The notes: generated by a model from the letters alone, not told the origin. A stretch of DNA of 64,000 bases from Paucilactobacillus oligofermentans DSM 15707 = LMG 22743 (GCF_001434315.1 NZ_AZFE01000031.1:62001-126000); one strand, 5' to 3'. Counted from the first letter of the stretch, positions 9,670 to 18,774 are shown. Translations and numbers: made by a program.

Positions 9670-10900
9670 TATTTTGTACCCCCATCAATTCACTATCAAT
9701 CAAATCAGCAACTTCTTTACCTTTACGAACTGCCCAAACAACAGTTTGATCACCTTGAGCAATATCACCAGTAACGAATACTTTTGGATCATCGGTTTTA
9801 TAACCAGCATATGGCACAACACCGTGTTCGATATTAATTCCAAGGTTATCAGCATTGACTTGTTGCCCAATGGCTAAAATAACTTTTTCTGCCTTAATAG
9901 TTAATTTGCTATCCATATTACGTGCTTTAAATGTCACCGCATTACCTTCAATTGAATCTGGAACATATCCGTCAACGATGGTTACTCCGACACGTTGAGT
10001 ACCCTCTAATTCCTTCTTAGAAGCACGGAATTCATCAAATTGTTCATAGGTTACATCAGTCACATGTTCAACATTCAAACGTTTAAGGGTGGTTGCAACA
10101 TCCATAGCTACATCCCCACCACCAATTACGATAGCACTAGTTGGTAAATCTTTAATATTACCATTGGCTTCTTTTACACGTGCTAAGAAATCAACTGCTG
10201 ATTCAACGTACTGATTGCCTTCAAACATTGGTAATACTTTGGCTTCACTTGCACCAACTGCAACTATGACAGCATCATTATTAGCTTTAAGTTCATCCAT
10301 CATCATGTCTTTACCAATAGTTACGTTATAGTGGATCTTAGCACCTAGATTAATAATTCGTTTAATTTCATAATCTACAATGTCTGCAGGCAAACGATAT
10401 TCTGGAATTCCATAAGTTAAATATCCACCAGCTTTTTCACTTTTTTCATAAATATCAACGGCATAACCACGTTCAAGCATCGTTGTGGCTGTTTGTAAAC
10501 CAGCAGGTCCACTCCCAACAATCGCGATACTCTTACCATTAGCTTCACCTTTTTTCAAAATATCCATTTCAGATTGTTGTTCAAAATCCGTCACGAATCG
10601 TTGAATACCACCGATATCAATTGGCTTATCAATTCCAGTCCGTGAACAAGCTAATTCACAATATTTTTCAGTTGGACAAACACGAGCACAAATCGCACCC
10701 ATTGCATTATTTTCACGAACCGTTTCGGCGGCTCCTTTGAGATTACGGAAGCGAACACTTCGAATAAATTTACCTGGATCAGTGTGTGCTGGGCACATCT
10801 GCGAACATGGCGCGTCATGACATAAAAGACAGCGTGCAGCTTCTTCCATTACGGTTGTCATGGTATAGCCAGGGGCTTCTGTTTCATAATTTTTAGTCAT
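9662..10900 (-). CDS. preT: NAD-dependent dihydropyrimidine dehydrogenase subunit PreT
   Basis: FAD-containing electron-transfer subunit that partners PreA. The N-terminus has the cysteine clusters of the glutamate-synthase small-subunit-like family ([14 protein letters not shown] and [15 protein letters not shown]), followed by an FAD site [11 protein letters not shown] and an NAD(P) site [17 protein letters not shown], and ends with [16 protein letters not shown]. Length 412. The ATG is preceded by AAGGAG. It is the first gene of a two-gene operon. An inverted repeat around a TATAAT box upstream may be its promoter and operator. A stand-alone glutamate synthase small subunit is ruled out by the coupled preA. 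Confidence 0.92.
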   Translation of the reverse strand: MTKNYETEAPGYTMTTVMEEAARCLLCHDAPCSQMCPAHTDPGKFIRSVRFRNLKGAAETVRENNAMGAICARVCPTEKYCELACSRTGIDKPIDIGGIQRFVTDFEQQSEMDILKKGEANGKSIAIVGSGPAGLQTATTMLERGYAVDIYEKSEKAGGYLTYGIPEYRLPADIVDYEIKRIINLGAKIHYNVTIGKDMMMDELKANNDAVIVAVGASEAKVLPMFEGNQYVESAVDFLARVKEANGNIKDLPTSAIVIGGGDVAMDVATTLKRLNVEHVTDVTYEQFDEFRASKKELEGTQRVGVTIVDGYVPDSIEGNAVTFKARNMDSKLTIKAEKVILAIGQQVNADNLGINIEHGVVPYAGYKTDDPKVFVTGDIAQGDQTVVWAVRKGKEVADLIDSELMGVQNND

Positions 10901-10928
10901 ACTGATTACTCCTTGCCTTATCCTTTAT

Positions 10929-10981
10929 TTGTAAAGTCTTAATGTGATTATATTTCATAATTTATTTACACTTCTTTACAA
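10929..10981 (-). promoter_or_regulatory. Inverted repeat flanking the putative preT -10 box
   Basis: TTGTAAAG and CTTTACAA are 8-base inverted arms separated by 37 bases that include a minus-strand TATAAT box. A further ATTTACA half-like piece lies between them. The layout suits repressor binding at the preT promoter, but no regulator gene is adjacent, so this is an inference from sequence symmetry. Confidence 0.3.
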
Positions 10982-11215
10982 GTTAAAGATTATCAGCAAG
11001 TTTCAAAGTAAACAAAAAATTACTAAAAAATTACTACTTTTAAGCCCTCCATATTTAACTTTATATATTTTTATATGTAACCGTTTATTGCCAACTATCC
11101 TGATAGCATCCACATTCTAGCTGTTAAATCATCAATTACTAAAAAATTAAAAATTTTAATTATTTTTTCTATATCATTTTGGAATAAATTATCAAGAATA
11201 ATTTTAATAAAAAAA

Positions 11216-11235
11216 CACCTGAAATTAATCAGGTG
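11216..11235 (-). terminator. Terminator of gshA
   Basis: 7-base arms CACCTGA and TCAGGTG with a 6-base loop. On the minus strand the stem is followed by a run of T residues. It starts 8 bases after the gshA stop. Confidence 0.85.
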
Positions 11236-11243
11236 CCCAATTT

Positions 11244-12740
11244 CTATTTATTTAGCTCCGGAAACATTTTTAATAGATAATCACGAGCCCCATTAGGGAA
11301 CTCAATTCGTGGATTATTATCAAACCATTCATGTCGATTATCGTAAGTTAATTTAATTCCATTAAATAATTTAACCCGAATTCCTAACAAAATGGCGGCT
11401 TTAATTAACTCTTGCGCCACAACTGAATATTCATCAGAAATCACTTGGATTGGTAATTCTAACGCATGTAACTTTTGATAGCGATCATTAGCAATTTTTA
11501 GTCCAAATGATTCTAATGAATCATCCTCAATTCGATTTAATAATTGCCCACTAATGGTTAACGCTGGATTATTAACTCGTTTACGTGCAATTTCAATCGC
11601 AAAGTTGTACTTCTTAGGTGCATCATATTCTGCTACAAAATCACTTAACTTATCTAATAATTTTGTTGCTTCATCCATTAGCCATGCTGGTTGTTCTTTA
11701 GGATTTTGTAAGGCTACTTCATCATTCTTATCAGCAGCTTGTATGAGCTCTTGTGACAGATTTTCAGGTACATCTGCAACTAAACAGTATCCCATAAACA
11801 ATTCTAAGAAATCTAAAGTATCATCGCTAACCCCGGCGCGAGAAAATGGATCTAAATCAAATGCTCTAAATTCTAAGTAAGTAACGCCTTCTTCTAGCAT
11901 TTCATCCAAATCATTAGGTAATGAACCCTTCAGTCTAACTGGACCATAGAATTCCTGTAACGAACAAAATGTCCCATCGGCAAGCGATTGCTTTAATTGA
12001 TCAATTTGTTCATTCAAAGAATTATAGGTAATGGTTTCATTTTCGCGATTAGCATAACCAAGACTACTACATCGAATACTTCTGACTGGTAATTCTAAGT
12101 CTGCTGGTAAATGACTTAACTTATTTTCAGTAATTGGGGAGGCTCCATAAAGATACGTAAACAACCAACGATATCTTACAAAACTTTGTGATAATTTGAA
12201 ATAAATATGATTGCGTAATTCAGCAACTGATTTGAAATCATCACCATTATCAGCCTGATACAATTGATAAATCAACGTATCATTGATACTGAAGTTAATA
12301 TGCGAGCCGACAATAATTTCGGACTCTGCTCCATATTTTTGTTCCATATAATCACGATATTCGCGATACCATTCCCGATGGAAATCTTGATGAATAAACT
12401 CTTCATCATCTTCTTCTAACTGAGGTGGCATGCTTAAAGGCCAAATTCGTTCATCATCATGTAATTCCGCATTAACAATTTGTTGTAACATTTTCAAATT
12501 TTTAACTGCTTCACGACTACCTTTGGTTGGTTCGGTAATTAATTCCAACATACTATCCGTAAAATTAGATTGTAGATACGGATGATTTATTCGTGAGCCA
12601 AATTTTTCAGGATATGGATAACGACTAATACGACCATCCGCCATTACTCGGTGCTCTTCTTGCTCTAAGCCAAAAAAGCCTTCAAATAACTTACTAGTTA
12701 ATCCCAACTCTTTAATTTTTAAACCAAAATTTTCAGTCAT
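11244..12740 (-). CDS. gshA: Glutamate-cysteine ligase
   Basis: Makes gamma-glutamylcysteine from glutamate and cysteine with ATP, the first step to glutathione. The N-terminal half shows the Gram-positive GshA pattern (GLEQEEHRV, RINHPYLQSNFTDSMLELIT, HINFS). Length is about 498 residues, which corresponds to the ligase domain only. The fused ATP-grasp glutathione-synthetase domain of GshAB (about 750 residues) is absent, and no gshB is nearby. The frame can start at a GTG at 12749, but that codon overlaps the ribosome binding site AAGGTG; the ATG at 12740 is better placed. Transcribed alone. Confidence 0.88.
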   Translation of the reverse strand: MTENFGLKIKELGLTSKLFEGFFGLEQEEHRVMADGRISRYPYPEKFGSRINHPYLQSNFTDSMLELITEPTKGSREAVKNLKMLQQIVNAELHDDERIWPLSMPPQLEEDDEEFIHQDFHREWYREYRDYMEQKYGAESEIIVGSHINFSINDTLIYQLYQADNGDDFKSVAELRNHIYFKLSQSFVRYRWLFTYLYGASPITENKLSHLPADLELPVRSIRCSSLGYANRENETITYNSLNEQIDQLKQSLADGTFCSLQEFYGPVRLKGSLPNDLDEMLEEGVTYLEFRAFDLDPFSRAGVSDDTLDFLELFMGYCLVADVPENLSQELIQAADKNDEVALQNPKEQPAWLMDEATKLLDKLSDFVAEYDAPKKYNFAIEIARKRVNNPALTISGQLLNRIEDDSLESFGLKIANDRYQKLHALELPIQVISDEYSVVAQELIKAAILLGIRVKLFNGIKLTYDNRHEWFDNNPRIEFPNGARDYLLKMFPELNK

Positions 12741-12874
12741 CTTATTCACCTTGTTATTTTATTAAGTCCATAATTACTTATATATTATCGAAATGATCAT
12801 CATAATCTAGACGCTTTCATCACTACATTCTATCACTCTCAGTGATGATTATACTAGTTAAAAATTTAAAGTAA

Positions 12875-12907
12875 AAAACTGATTCAGCAAATTGCCAAAT
12901 CAGTTTT
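12875..12907 (-). terminator. Terminator after the 12907 gene
   Basis: 10-base arms AAAACTGATT and AATCAGTTTT around a 13-base loop, with a T-run following on the minus strand. The stem touches the stop codon of the upstream gene. Confidence 0.8.
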
Positions 12908-13272
12908 CATTCAATTGCTTTTCCACTGGTTCTTGTTAAAATTGCCGTTAAAACACCATCATTTGCTCTCTCGTATTTTGCTAAAATACCATTAGCTATC
13001 ACTTCTGAATGTTGCTTATCTTCATTCGGACCCTCAGCAAAACCAAATTGGAATCCTGCAAAAGTTTGTTGATACTCAACGGAATGTGATTTAGTTGTCG
13101 TAATCGTAATTTTTTCGACTAACTGACTACTAACTACAATCGTTAATTTAATCAATTCATCATCAAAAATTGTCGTTACTCCATTTTCAATTTGCCTAGG
13201 CAAACGATACTGCAGTAAGCGAATGTTTTGATTATATACTTGTTGAATCGCATCATAGCTTCCGATGTCCAT
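12907..13272 (-). CDS. Unknown protein, coupled to an endonuclease III relative
   Basis: I do not recognise this 121-residue protein. It looks soluble, without a signal peptide or membrane helix, and has alternating beta-type stretches (IKLTIVVSSQLVEKITITTT; AGFQFGFAEGP). The frame can begin at a GTG (13281), but ATG 13272 is 8 bases after AAGGAG and is the likely start. That start is a few bases after the stop of the upstream HhH-GPD gene (13278), so the two are an operon and may act together, perhaps in DNA repair or as an unrelated passenger. A terminator follows. Confidence 0.7.
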   Translation of the reverse strand: MDIGSYDAIQQVYNQNIRLLQYRLPRQIENGVTTIFDDELIKLTIVVSSQLVEKITITTTKSHSVEYQQTFAGFQFGFAEGPNEDKQHSEVIANGILAKYERANDGVLTAILTRTSGKAIE

Positions 13273-13277
13273 CACTA

Positions 13278-13907
13278 TCACTCCTTAATTAGCAGCCAAC
13301 TCTCGTCCATTTTTGAATCATGTCTGAAACGTTTGCCGTGTTCATCAATCGTTGCATGCCATTCTTTGACAGTTTGATAATTTAGATTATCAGTGTAATG
13401 TTGAAATTCGTTTCGCATCTCCATGTAACTATCAAACGTTCCCAAATCTAAGCGACCAAATAGTCGTAAAGCATATGTATCAGCAACAAAGACTTTCCGT
13501 TCAAAGATATAAAGTAACATTACATCAGCAGTTTCATTGCCTACACCTTTAATCGTTAAAATATCTTTTCTTAACTCGTCGGTAGGAATATCGATAAAAT
13601 TATCAATCTGATTACCATGATCAAATATCCAATTCATAATGTTCTTAATGTATCCCGATTTTTGTTTATAGAACCCAGCTGGTTGGATTGCAATTTGTAA
13701 ATCTTCCAATGACATTGCTCTTAAATCATCAACTGATAATTTACCCGTTAAATTTTTAAGTGCCTTGTCTACATTTAAAGACGTGGTTCTTTGAATTAAA
13801 ATCATTGAAACTAAAACATAAATTTTATTCTTTTGTTCCCACCAATGTTGTGGGCCATAGTGCGCATTTAAATTGTTTAGTGCCGTTAATCTTTTATCAT
13901 CTATCAT
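13278..13907 (-). CDS. HhH-GPD base-excision glycosylase, endonuclease III-related (COG2231-like)
   Basis: About 209 residues of the endonuclease III superfamily. The N-terminus (HYGPQHWWEQ...VSMILIQRTT) is typical of the COG2231/MagIII-like branch, and the helix-hairpin-helix reads IKGVGNETADVMLL followed by VADTYALRL. The conserved catalytic Asp is kept (about residue 143), but the lysine used for lyase activity in Nth is a Glu (about residue 125), and the C-terminal Cys cluster for a 4Fe-4S centre is absent. It is therefore probably a monofunctional glycosylase; alkylated bases are a guess from MagIII. The frame opens with TTG at 13925; ATG 13907 has AAGG at good spacing. Confidence 0.82.
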   Translation of the reverse strand: MIDDKRLTALNNLNAHYGPQHWWEQKNKIYVLVSMILIQRTTSLNVDKALKNLTGKLSVDDLRAMSLEDLQIAIQPAGFYKQKSGYIKNIMNWIFDHGNQIDNFIDIPTDELRKDILTIKGVGNETADVMLLYIFERKVFVADTYALRLFGRLDLGTFDSYMEMRNEFQHYTDNLNYQTVKEWHATIDEHGKRFRHDSKMDESWLLIKE

Positions 13908-13973
13908 ATTTTCTACCTTAATCAATTTAGTGTCATGTTATCATATCAACTAATTTGTGGCCAATGATACGAA

Positions 13974-14010
13974 AAAAGCTGATACAAACTTAATGTTTAT
14001 ATCAACTTTT
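13974..14010. terminator. Terminator after the short-chain dehydrogenase gene
   Basis: 16-base arms, 14 of them paired, AAAAGCTGATACAAAC against GTTTATATCAACTTTT, with a 5-base loop and T/A runs on both sides. It lies about 30 bases after the stop of the 14039 gene. Confidence 0.75.
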
Positions 14011-14038
14011 TATCCAATTTTAAATTAATCTTGCTTTT

Positions 14039-14782
14039 CTACCACGGTTGATTAGTTGGTCCTACCGTAAATTCACTAATATTAGTATCTTCCGGTTGAT
14101 CAATTGCAAATGCTACCACACTAGCAATTCGTTCAGCACTAATTTGATACGTATCATACAGCTCTTGCATCCCAGCTGCAGCCCCTTGATCTGAAATAGT
14201 ATTCAATAGTTCGGTCTTGATTGCAGCTGGGTAAATCGTGGCCGTCCGAATGTTCATGCTATCAGCGGCTGATTCCATTCGTAATACTTCCATCAACTCA
14301 CGAACTGCCCATTTAGTCGCTCCGTAAACACCACCATTGGGATATGCTTTCAAACCAGCAACCGAACTCGTCGTAATCACATGACCTGATTTTTGCTGCC
14401 TAAATGTGGGTAAAACAGCTGCGATTCCATTAGTCACACCCTTAATATTAACATCAATCATTTGATTCCACTCATCCATTTTTAACGCTGATAAAGGTGA
14501 ACTTGGCATCAATCCAGCATTCAAGAATATCACATCAACTTTACCAAATTTATCTTTAGCCAATTGAACTAAAGCTTCGATATCCTTGGGATTAACAACA
14601 TTGGTTACACGATAGGCTGCTTCGCCACCCGCTGTTGTAATTAAATTAGCTAATTTCTTCAGCTTATCTTCTCGACGGGCACCTAAAACAACTTTGGCAC
14701 CTTTTGCTGCTAATAATTTAGCGGCTGCGGCGCCAATTCCACTTGAAGCACCAGTAATCACGACAACTTTATCTTTAATCAT
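14039..14782 (-). CDS. Short-chain dehydrogenase/reductase (SDR)
   Basis: Classical SDR oxidoreductase of 247 residues. The nucleotide site is TGASSGIG (residues 10-17), the NAG motif is at 88-90, and the catalytic Ser140, Tyr153 and Lys157 are in SSVAG and YGATK. Arg residues after the second strand (GARRED) suggest NADP(H). The substrate is not evident; close relatives are annotated as general alcohol or ketone reductases. It stands alone, with AGAGGA before the ATG and a terminator after. Confidence 0.9.
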   Translation of the reverse strand: MIKDKVVVITGASSGIGAAAAKLLAAKGAKVVLGARREDKLKKLANLITTAGGEAAYRVTNVVNPKDIEALVQLAKDKFGKVDVIFLNAGLMPSSPLSALKMDEWNQMIDVNIKGVTNGIAAVLPTFRQQKSGHVITTSSVAGLKAYPNGGVYGATKWAVRELMEVLRMESAADSMNIRTATIYPAAIKTELLNTISDQGAAAGMQELYDTYQISAERIASVVAFAIDQPEDTNISEFTVGPTNQPW

Positions 14783-15010
14783 CTTAATTTCCTCTTTTCA
14801 TCTAACTTACAATTCTCATTTTATAAGCAACGATTCGAATTGTGAAATACTTAAATTCATTTAATCTATGCCCTACAAGCATAATCAACTATGGATAAAT
14901 ATATTCATGATATTTTCCTAAAATAATCCCTAAAAAAGTCATATTCGAAGATTAATATAAAAAGATAAATTTATTAATCTCGATTAAATAGAGGTTTAGG
15001 AGGAACTATC

Positions 15011-16216
15011 ATGGCATCAACTACGAAAAAAAAGAAATATTTATATGAAGTCGACCTCATGCGCGTTATTTTCATTTTTGGCGTGCTCGCTAATCATGCG
15101 ACCTCAGTTATTATTTCTCAAATGGTTAAAGGCTCTGGTCCCTGGTATGCACTACTATCTACCCACCTGTTATTACACTTCACTCGAATGGGTTTTATGT
15201 TCATTACCGGCCTGGTCTTATTTTTAAATTACTACAAAAAGCCTAGTATTAACTACTGGTCATTTTGGTTAAAACGATATAAAGGATCTGGTATTCCATA
15301 CCTCTTCTGGAATGCATTTTTATTATTAATTACTGCGATTGCTACTTCATCATTAGGTACATTTGGTTCTCAATGGCTTGGTGCTATTTTACATGGCGAT
15401 CATTTTTATATGTACTATATCTTAGTAGTTTTCCAATTATATTTAATTTTTCCATTATTGATTATGCTATTTAAGAAGACCATCACATTACGAAATCATT
15501 TAATCGTACTCAGCATTAGCTTTTTAATTCAATTAGCTTTCTTATTTTTCACTAAATATACCTATCCATACATTAGTCATGCGGGTTGGCCTTATATGTT
15601 TGTCCACTATGGCAATTTTGTATTATCATATCAATTTTATTTTATTGCTGGTGCCTTCGTTTCCGCTCATTACGAAACGACCATTTCTTTCTTAAAAAAA
15701 TACCAACGGATTATTTTTTCAATCACTGGCTTATTAGCTCTCGGAACATTTGGTCTGTTTTATTACAACTGGCATATTTTAAAGCTTAGTGAACATCTAA
15801 CCGAATTAGTCCACCAACCATACTTGCTCTTTTATGCTAGTTTTATGGTAATTTCCGTCTTCTTGATTAGTCTCAAATACGCCGAACGACGCAGTCAGGC
15901 AAACTGGCAACCGTTTGCTAAATTTGTCGCGATGTCATCAAAAATTTCATTTGGGATTTATTTATCTCAATCACTATCTTTAATGATTCTTACTGCAATT
16001 CTCTCACTATTTACTTTGCCTAATTGGACTTTAATTCTTATTCTACCTTTTGCTTATATTTTCGCTTTAGGAGGCGCCTGGTTAACATCTTATTTCTGTA
16101 TGCAAATTCCACCATTTGGGATTCTAGTTGGCCGACCAAATCATCAAAAATTAAAGTTACACAGGAAAATCATCAGTTCAAACAATAATTTTGATTCTAC
16201 AAAAATTCAAGAATAA
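15011..16216 (+). CDS. Membrane acyltransferase, acyltransferase_3 family
   Basis: A 401-residue polytopic protein with about ten membrane spans. The N-terminus has the family's R-x10-H motif (DLMRVIFIFGVLANH). Members transfer acetyl or other acyl groups to cell-surface sugars such as polysaccharides or peptidoglycan. AGGAGG is 7 bases before the ATG. The stop is only 19 bases before the start of a sulfonate-type binding protein, so it is in an operon with the ABC importer that follows, an unusual association. A direct role in uptake is not known; it may be carried along by position. Confidence 0.85.
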   Translation: MASTTKKKKYLYEVDLMRVIFIFGVLANHATSVIISQMVKGSGPWYALLSTHLLLHFTRMGFMFITGLVLFLNYYKKPSINYWSFWLKRYKGSGIPYLFWNAFLLLITAIATSSLGTFGSQWLGAILHGDHFYMYYILVVFQLYLIFPLLIMLFKKTITLRNHLIVLSISFLIQLAFLFFTKYTYPYISHAGWPYMFVHYGNFVLSYQFYFIAGAFVSAHYETTISFLKKYQRIIFSITGLLALGTFGLFYYNWHILKLSEHLTELVHQPYLLFYASFMVISVFLISLKYAERRSQANWQPFAKFVAMSSKISFGIYLSQSLSLMILTAILSLFTLPNWTLILILPFAYIFALGGAWLTSYFCMQIPPFGILVGRPNHQKLKLHRKIISSNNNFDSTKIQE

Positions 16217-16235
16217 ATTAACAAAAGGAGTCCCA

Positions 16236-17204
16236 ATGCATAAGTTAGTTAAACGTCTTTTCAGCACTATCTTTTTAGTTTTCATTATTGCCTCCGCAGT
16301 TTGGGGATACACCTTAACTAGGGAAGATAGCTCAAGTTCACTTGAAACCATCACTATCGGATACCAAGCTGGTGATCCAATCGATATTGCCAAAACACGA
16401 GGACAATTTATTAAAAAAATGAAAAAAGCTGGTTATAAAGTAGTTTTTAAGCAATTTCAAAATGGTTCAGCTGAAATGGAAGCTTTGGCATCTGGTAACA
16501 TTGACTACGCTCGAACTGGTGATACGCCACCAGTCACAGCTCTAGCTAGCGGTAGTAGTATTACTTTTGTAGCTGCTGGTTCTTCAAAAGCTAAAGGAAG
16601 CGGGATTGTTGCTACTAAAAGTTCCGGCATCAAATCAATTAGTGACTTAAAGGGTAAAAAAATTGCTTATACTTCAAATACCAGTTCACAATATATGATT
16701 ATGCAAGTTCTCAAAAAAGCCGGTTTATCAACATCCGATGTCACCTTGGTTGATATGAGCCAATCAGATGCTTCAGTTGCATTCGCCAAAGGAAAAATTG
16801 ACGCTTGGACCAACTGGGACCCTTATACATCTTCAGCTGAACTAACTTATAGTGGCGCTATGATTGTTACCGGTACTACTGTTGGTGCATCAAACCGTGA
16901 CTACATTATTTCTGGTAGTTATGCTAAAAATCACCCAGCCGCAAGCAAAGCTCTCATTAAATATCTTGGGCAGGATATGACCTGGGCCAACACTCATAAA
17001 ACCAAATTAGTAAAAATGATGACTAAATCTTTGAAACTACCCAAAAAAGTTGTCGAGCGAATGGTTAATCGCCGCTCTTATAGCCTAAAAGCAGTATCGA
17101 CAAAAGCTACTAGTGAAGAACAAGCAATTTCAGATTCATTTTACACTGATGGCATCACTAAAAAGAAAGTTAAGATTTCAAAATACGTACTTAATCTTAA
17201 ATAA
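16236..17204 (+). CDS. ssuA: Aliphatic sulfonate-type ABC transporter, substrate-binding protein
   Basis: About 322 residues, NMT1/SsuA type (YQAGDPIDIAK; GNIDYARTGDTPPVTALASG; VDMSQSDASVAFAKGKIDAWTNWDP). It delivers an organosulfonate-like ligand to the permease. The N-terminus is one hydrophobic helix (RLFSTIFLVFIIASAVWGY) with no lipobox cysteine, so it is probably membrane-anchored by this helix or secreted rather than a lipoprotein. The frame opens at 16191 inside the preceding gene, but AAAAGGAG is well placed for ATG 16236. The true ligand is unknown; nitrate or taurine relatives are possible. Confidence 0.85.
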   Translation: MHKLVKRLFSTIFLVFIIASAVWGYTLTREDSSSSLETITIGYQAGDPIDIAKTRGQFIKKMKKAGYKVVFKQFQNGSAEMEALASGNIDYARTGDTPPVTALASGSSITFVAAGSSKAKGSGIVATKSSGIKSISDLKGKKIAYTSNTSSQYMIMQVLKKAGLSTSDVTLVDMSQSDASVAFAKGKIDAWTNWDPYTSSAELTYSGAMIVTGTTVGASNRDYIISGSYAKNHPAASKALIKYLGQDMTWANTHKTKLVKMMTKSLKLPKKVVERMVNRRSYSLKAVSTKATSEEQAISDSFYTDGITKKKVKISKYVLNLK

Positions 17205-17218
17205 ACAGGAGAAAATAT

Positions 17219-18046
17219 ATGCAAACTCTTGAAGAGAATCCCCATAATATTAAAATAAATCTAGCTAAAATATTAACTAATCTTCTACACTATCTATTAC
17301 CTTGGACAATTCCAACTCTGATTATTATCAGCTGGCAACTTGCCTCTATAAACGGATTAATTGAATCAACCATTCTGCCTAGCCCTTGGCAGGTAGTTCA
17401 AACAACCATTACTAGTTTACAATCTGGCGTTCTCGAACAAAATATGGCAATCAGCTTATATCGTGCTCTTAGTGGCTTTGTAATTGGTGGTAGTATCGGA
17501 TTCTTACTAGCACTTTGTACTAGTCTTTCACAAACCCTTAACTTATTACTTGATTCCTCAGTTCAAATGTTACGAAACATTCCACATCTAGCCTTAATTC
17601 CTCTTGTAATTCTTTGGTTTGGCGTTGGTGAATCATCAAAAATTTCACTCGTTACAATCGGTGTCTTATTCCCAATTTATATTAATACGTATCACGGTAT
17701 CCGATCCGTTGACAGCAATTTGATTGAAATGGGGCACTCCTACCAATTGAATTCATGGCAATTATTTTGGCACATTATTATTCCTGGAGCATTACCCACT
17801 ATTCTCATGGGCGTTCGTTATGCACTAGGTGTAATGTGGACAACCTTAATTGTTTCAGAAACGTTAGCTTCTAGCGCTGGCATTGGATACATGTCAACCA
17901 ACGCTCAAAGTTTTATGGATATGTCGACAATATTAATGTGTATTATGATCTATGCCCTTCTTGGAAAATTATCTGATTTAATGGCGAAATCACTAGAAAC
18001 CTCACTGCTTAATTGGCAAATAAAAGGGGGCATGATTAATGGCTGA
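17219..18046 (+). CDS. ssuC: Sulfonate-type ABC transporter, permease
   Basis: 275 residues, BPD-transporter inner-membrane domain with about six spans, carrying the cytosolic coupling motif (MGHSYQLNSWQLFWHIIIPGALP, the EAA-like loop). The family is SsuC/TauC/NrtB. It follows the binding protein by 14 bases, with AGGAG before the ATG, and overlaps the ATPase gene by 8 bases. It forms the membrane channel of the importer. Confidence 0.9.
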   Translation: MQTLEENPHNIKINLAKILTNLLHYLLPWTIPTLIIISWQLASINGLIESTILPSPWQVVQTTITSLQSGVLEQNMAISLYRALSGFVIGGSIGFLLALCTSLSQTLNLLLDSSVQMLRNIPHLALIPLVILWFGVGESSKISLVTIGVLFPIYINTYHGIRSVDSNLIEMGHSYQLNSWQLFWHIIIPGALPTILMGVRYALGVMWTTLIVSETLASSAGIGYMSTNAQSFMDMSTILMCIMIYALLGKLSDLMAKSLETSLLNWQIKGGMING

Positions 18047-18758
18047 TACAATTCTTTCAATTGAAAATTTATCCAAAAAATATCAAGGAAAAGTAGCTTT
18101 AAATAGCACGAATCTAAAAATTAAGAATGGTGAATTTGTTGCGCTCGTTGGTCAAAGTGGTGGTGGTAAAAGTACATTATTACGTTTAATTGCTGGGCTT
18201 GAACCAATGACATCTGGTACCATTAGTCAAAACAATCAATTAATCCATGGTATTAATTCCAATACTCGTGTAATGTTCCAAGATGATCGCCTGCTGCCTT
18301 GGAAAACTGTCCGTGAAAATATAACCTTTAAAAAGCCTAAAAACTCAGAAACAGCTGAAGTGGTTAATCAATTATTAGAAAGAGTTGAACTTCAAGGTTT
18401 TGCCGATGCCTATCCGGCTTCGTTATCAGGTGGTCAACGTCAACGTGTGGCATTAGCAAGAGCACTTTTTGTTAATCCAGAAATTTTGTTGTTAGACGAG
18501 CCATTAGGTGCTCTAGATGCCTTAACCCGTTCTAAAATGCAGAAACTGATTCTTGACCTCTGGCAAGAACGAAAAATGACTGTCATTCTTGTAACTCATG
18601 ACGTTCACGAGGCTACTAAAATGGCTAATCGAATTTACGTTGTTAAAAATAATAAAATTGAGGCTACATTTGAAAATCCACTTGCTTATCCACGGACTGA
18701 TGCAACTTGTACAAATTTAAGTACAACCATTTTAAACAAAATCATCGATCAAGATTGA
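18039..18758 (+). CDS. ssuB: Sulfonate-type ABC transporter, ATPase
   Basis: 239 residues. Walker A GQSGGGKST, signature LSGGQRQR, Walker B ILLLDEPLGALD, and the H-loop VTHDVHEA. It energises uptake through the permease. The order acyltransferase, binding protein, permease and ATPase is a single operon ending at a strong terminator. No SsuD/SsuE monooxygenase genes are present, so how sulfur or carbon would be released from the ligand is not shown here. Confidence 0.92.
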   Translation: MADTILSIENLSKKYQGKVALNSTNLKIKNGEFVALVGQSGGGKSTLLRLIAGLEPMTSGTISQNNQLIHGINSNTRVMFQDDRLLPWKTVRENITFKKPKNSETAEVVNQLLERVELQGFADAYPASLSGGQRQRVALARALFVNPEILLLDEPLGALDALTRSKMQKLILDLWQERKMTVILVTHDVHEATKMANRIYVVKNNKIEATFENPLAYPRTDATCTNLSTTILNKIIDQD

Positions 18759-18774
18759 ATAACATAGTAATTTA

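Larger units (their letters stand above)
10901..11243. other. Gene-free stretch between preT and gshA
   Basis: 343 AT-rich bases with no credible coding frame. It holds the preT promoter region (a TATAAT-like box read on the minus strand near 10950) with 8-base inverted repeats TTGTAAAG (10929-10936) and CTTTACAA (10974-10981) flanking it, a few AAAAAATTACTA-type direct repeats around 11017-11036 and 11136, and the gshA terminator at the far end. Confidence 0.6.
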
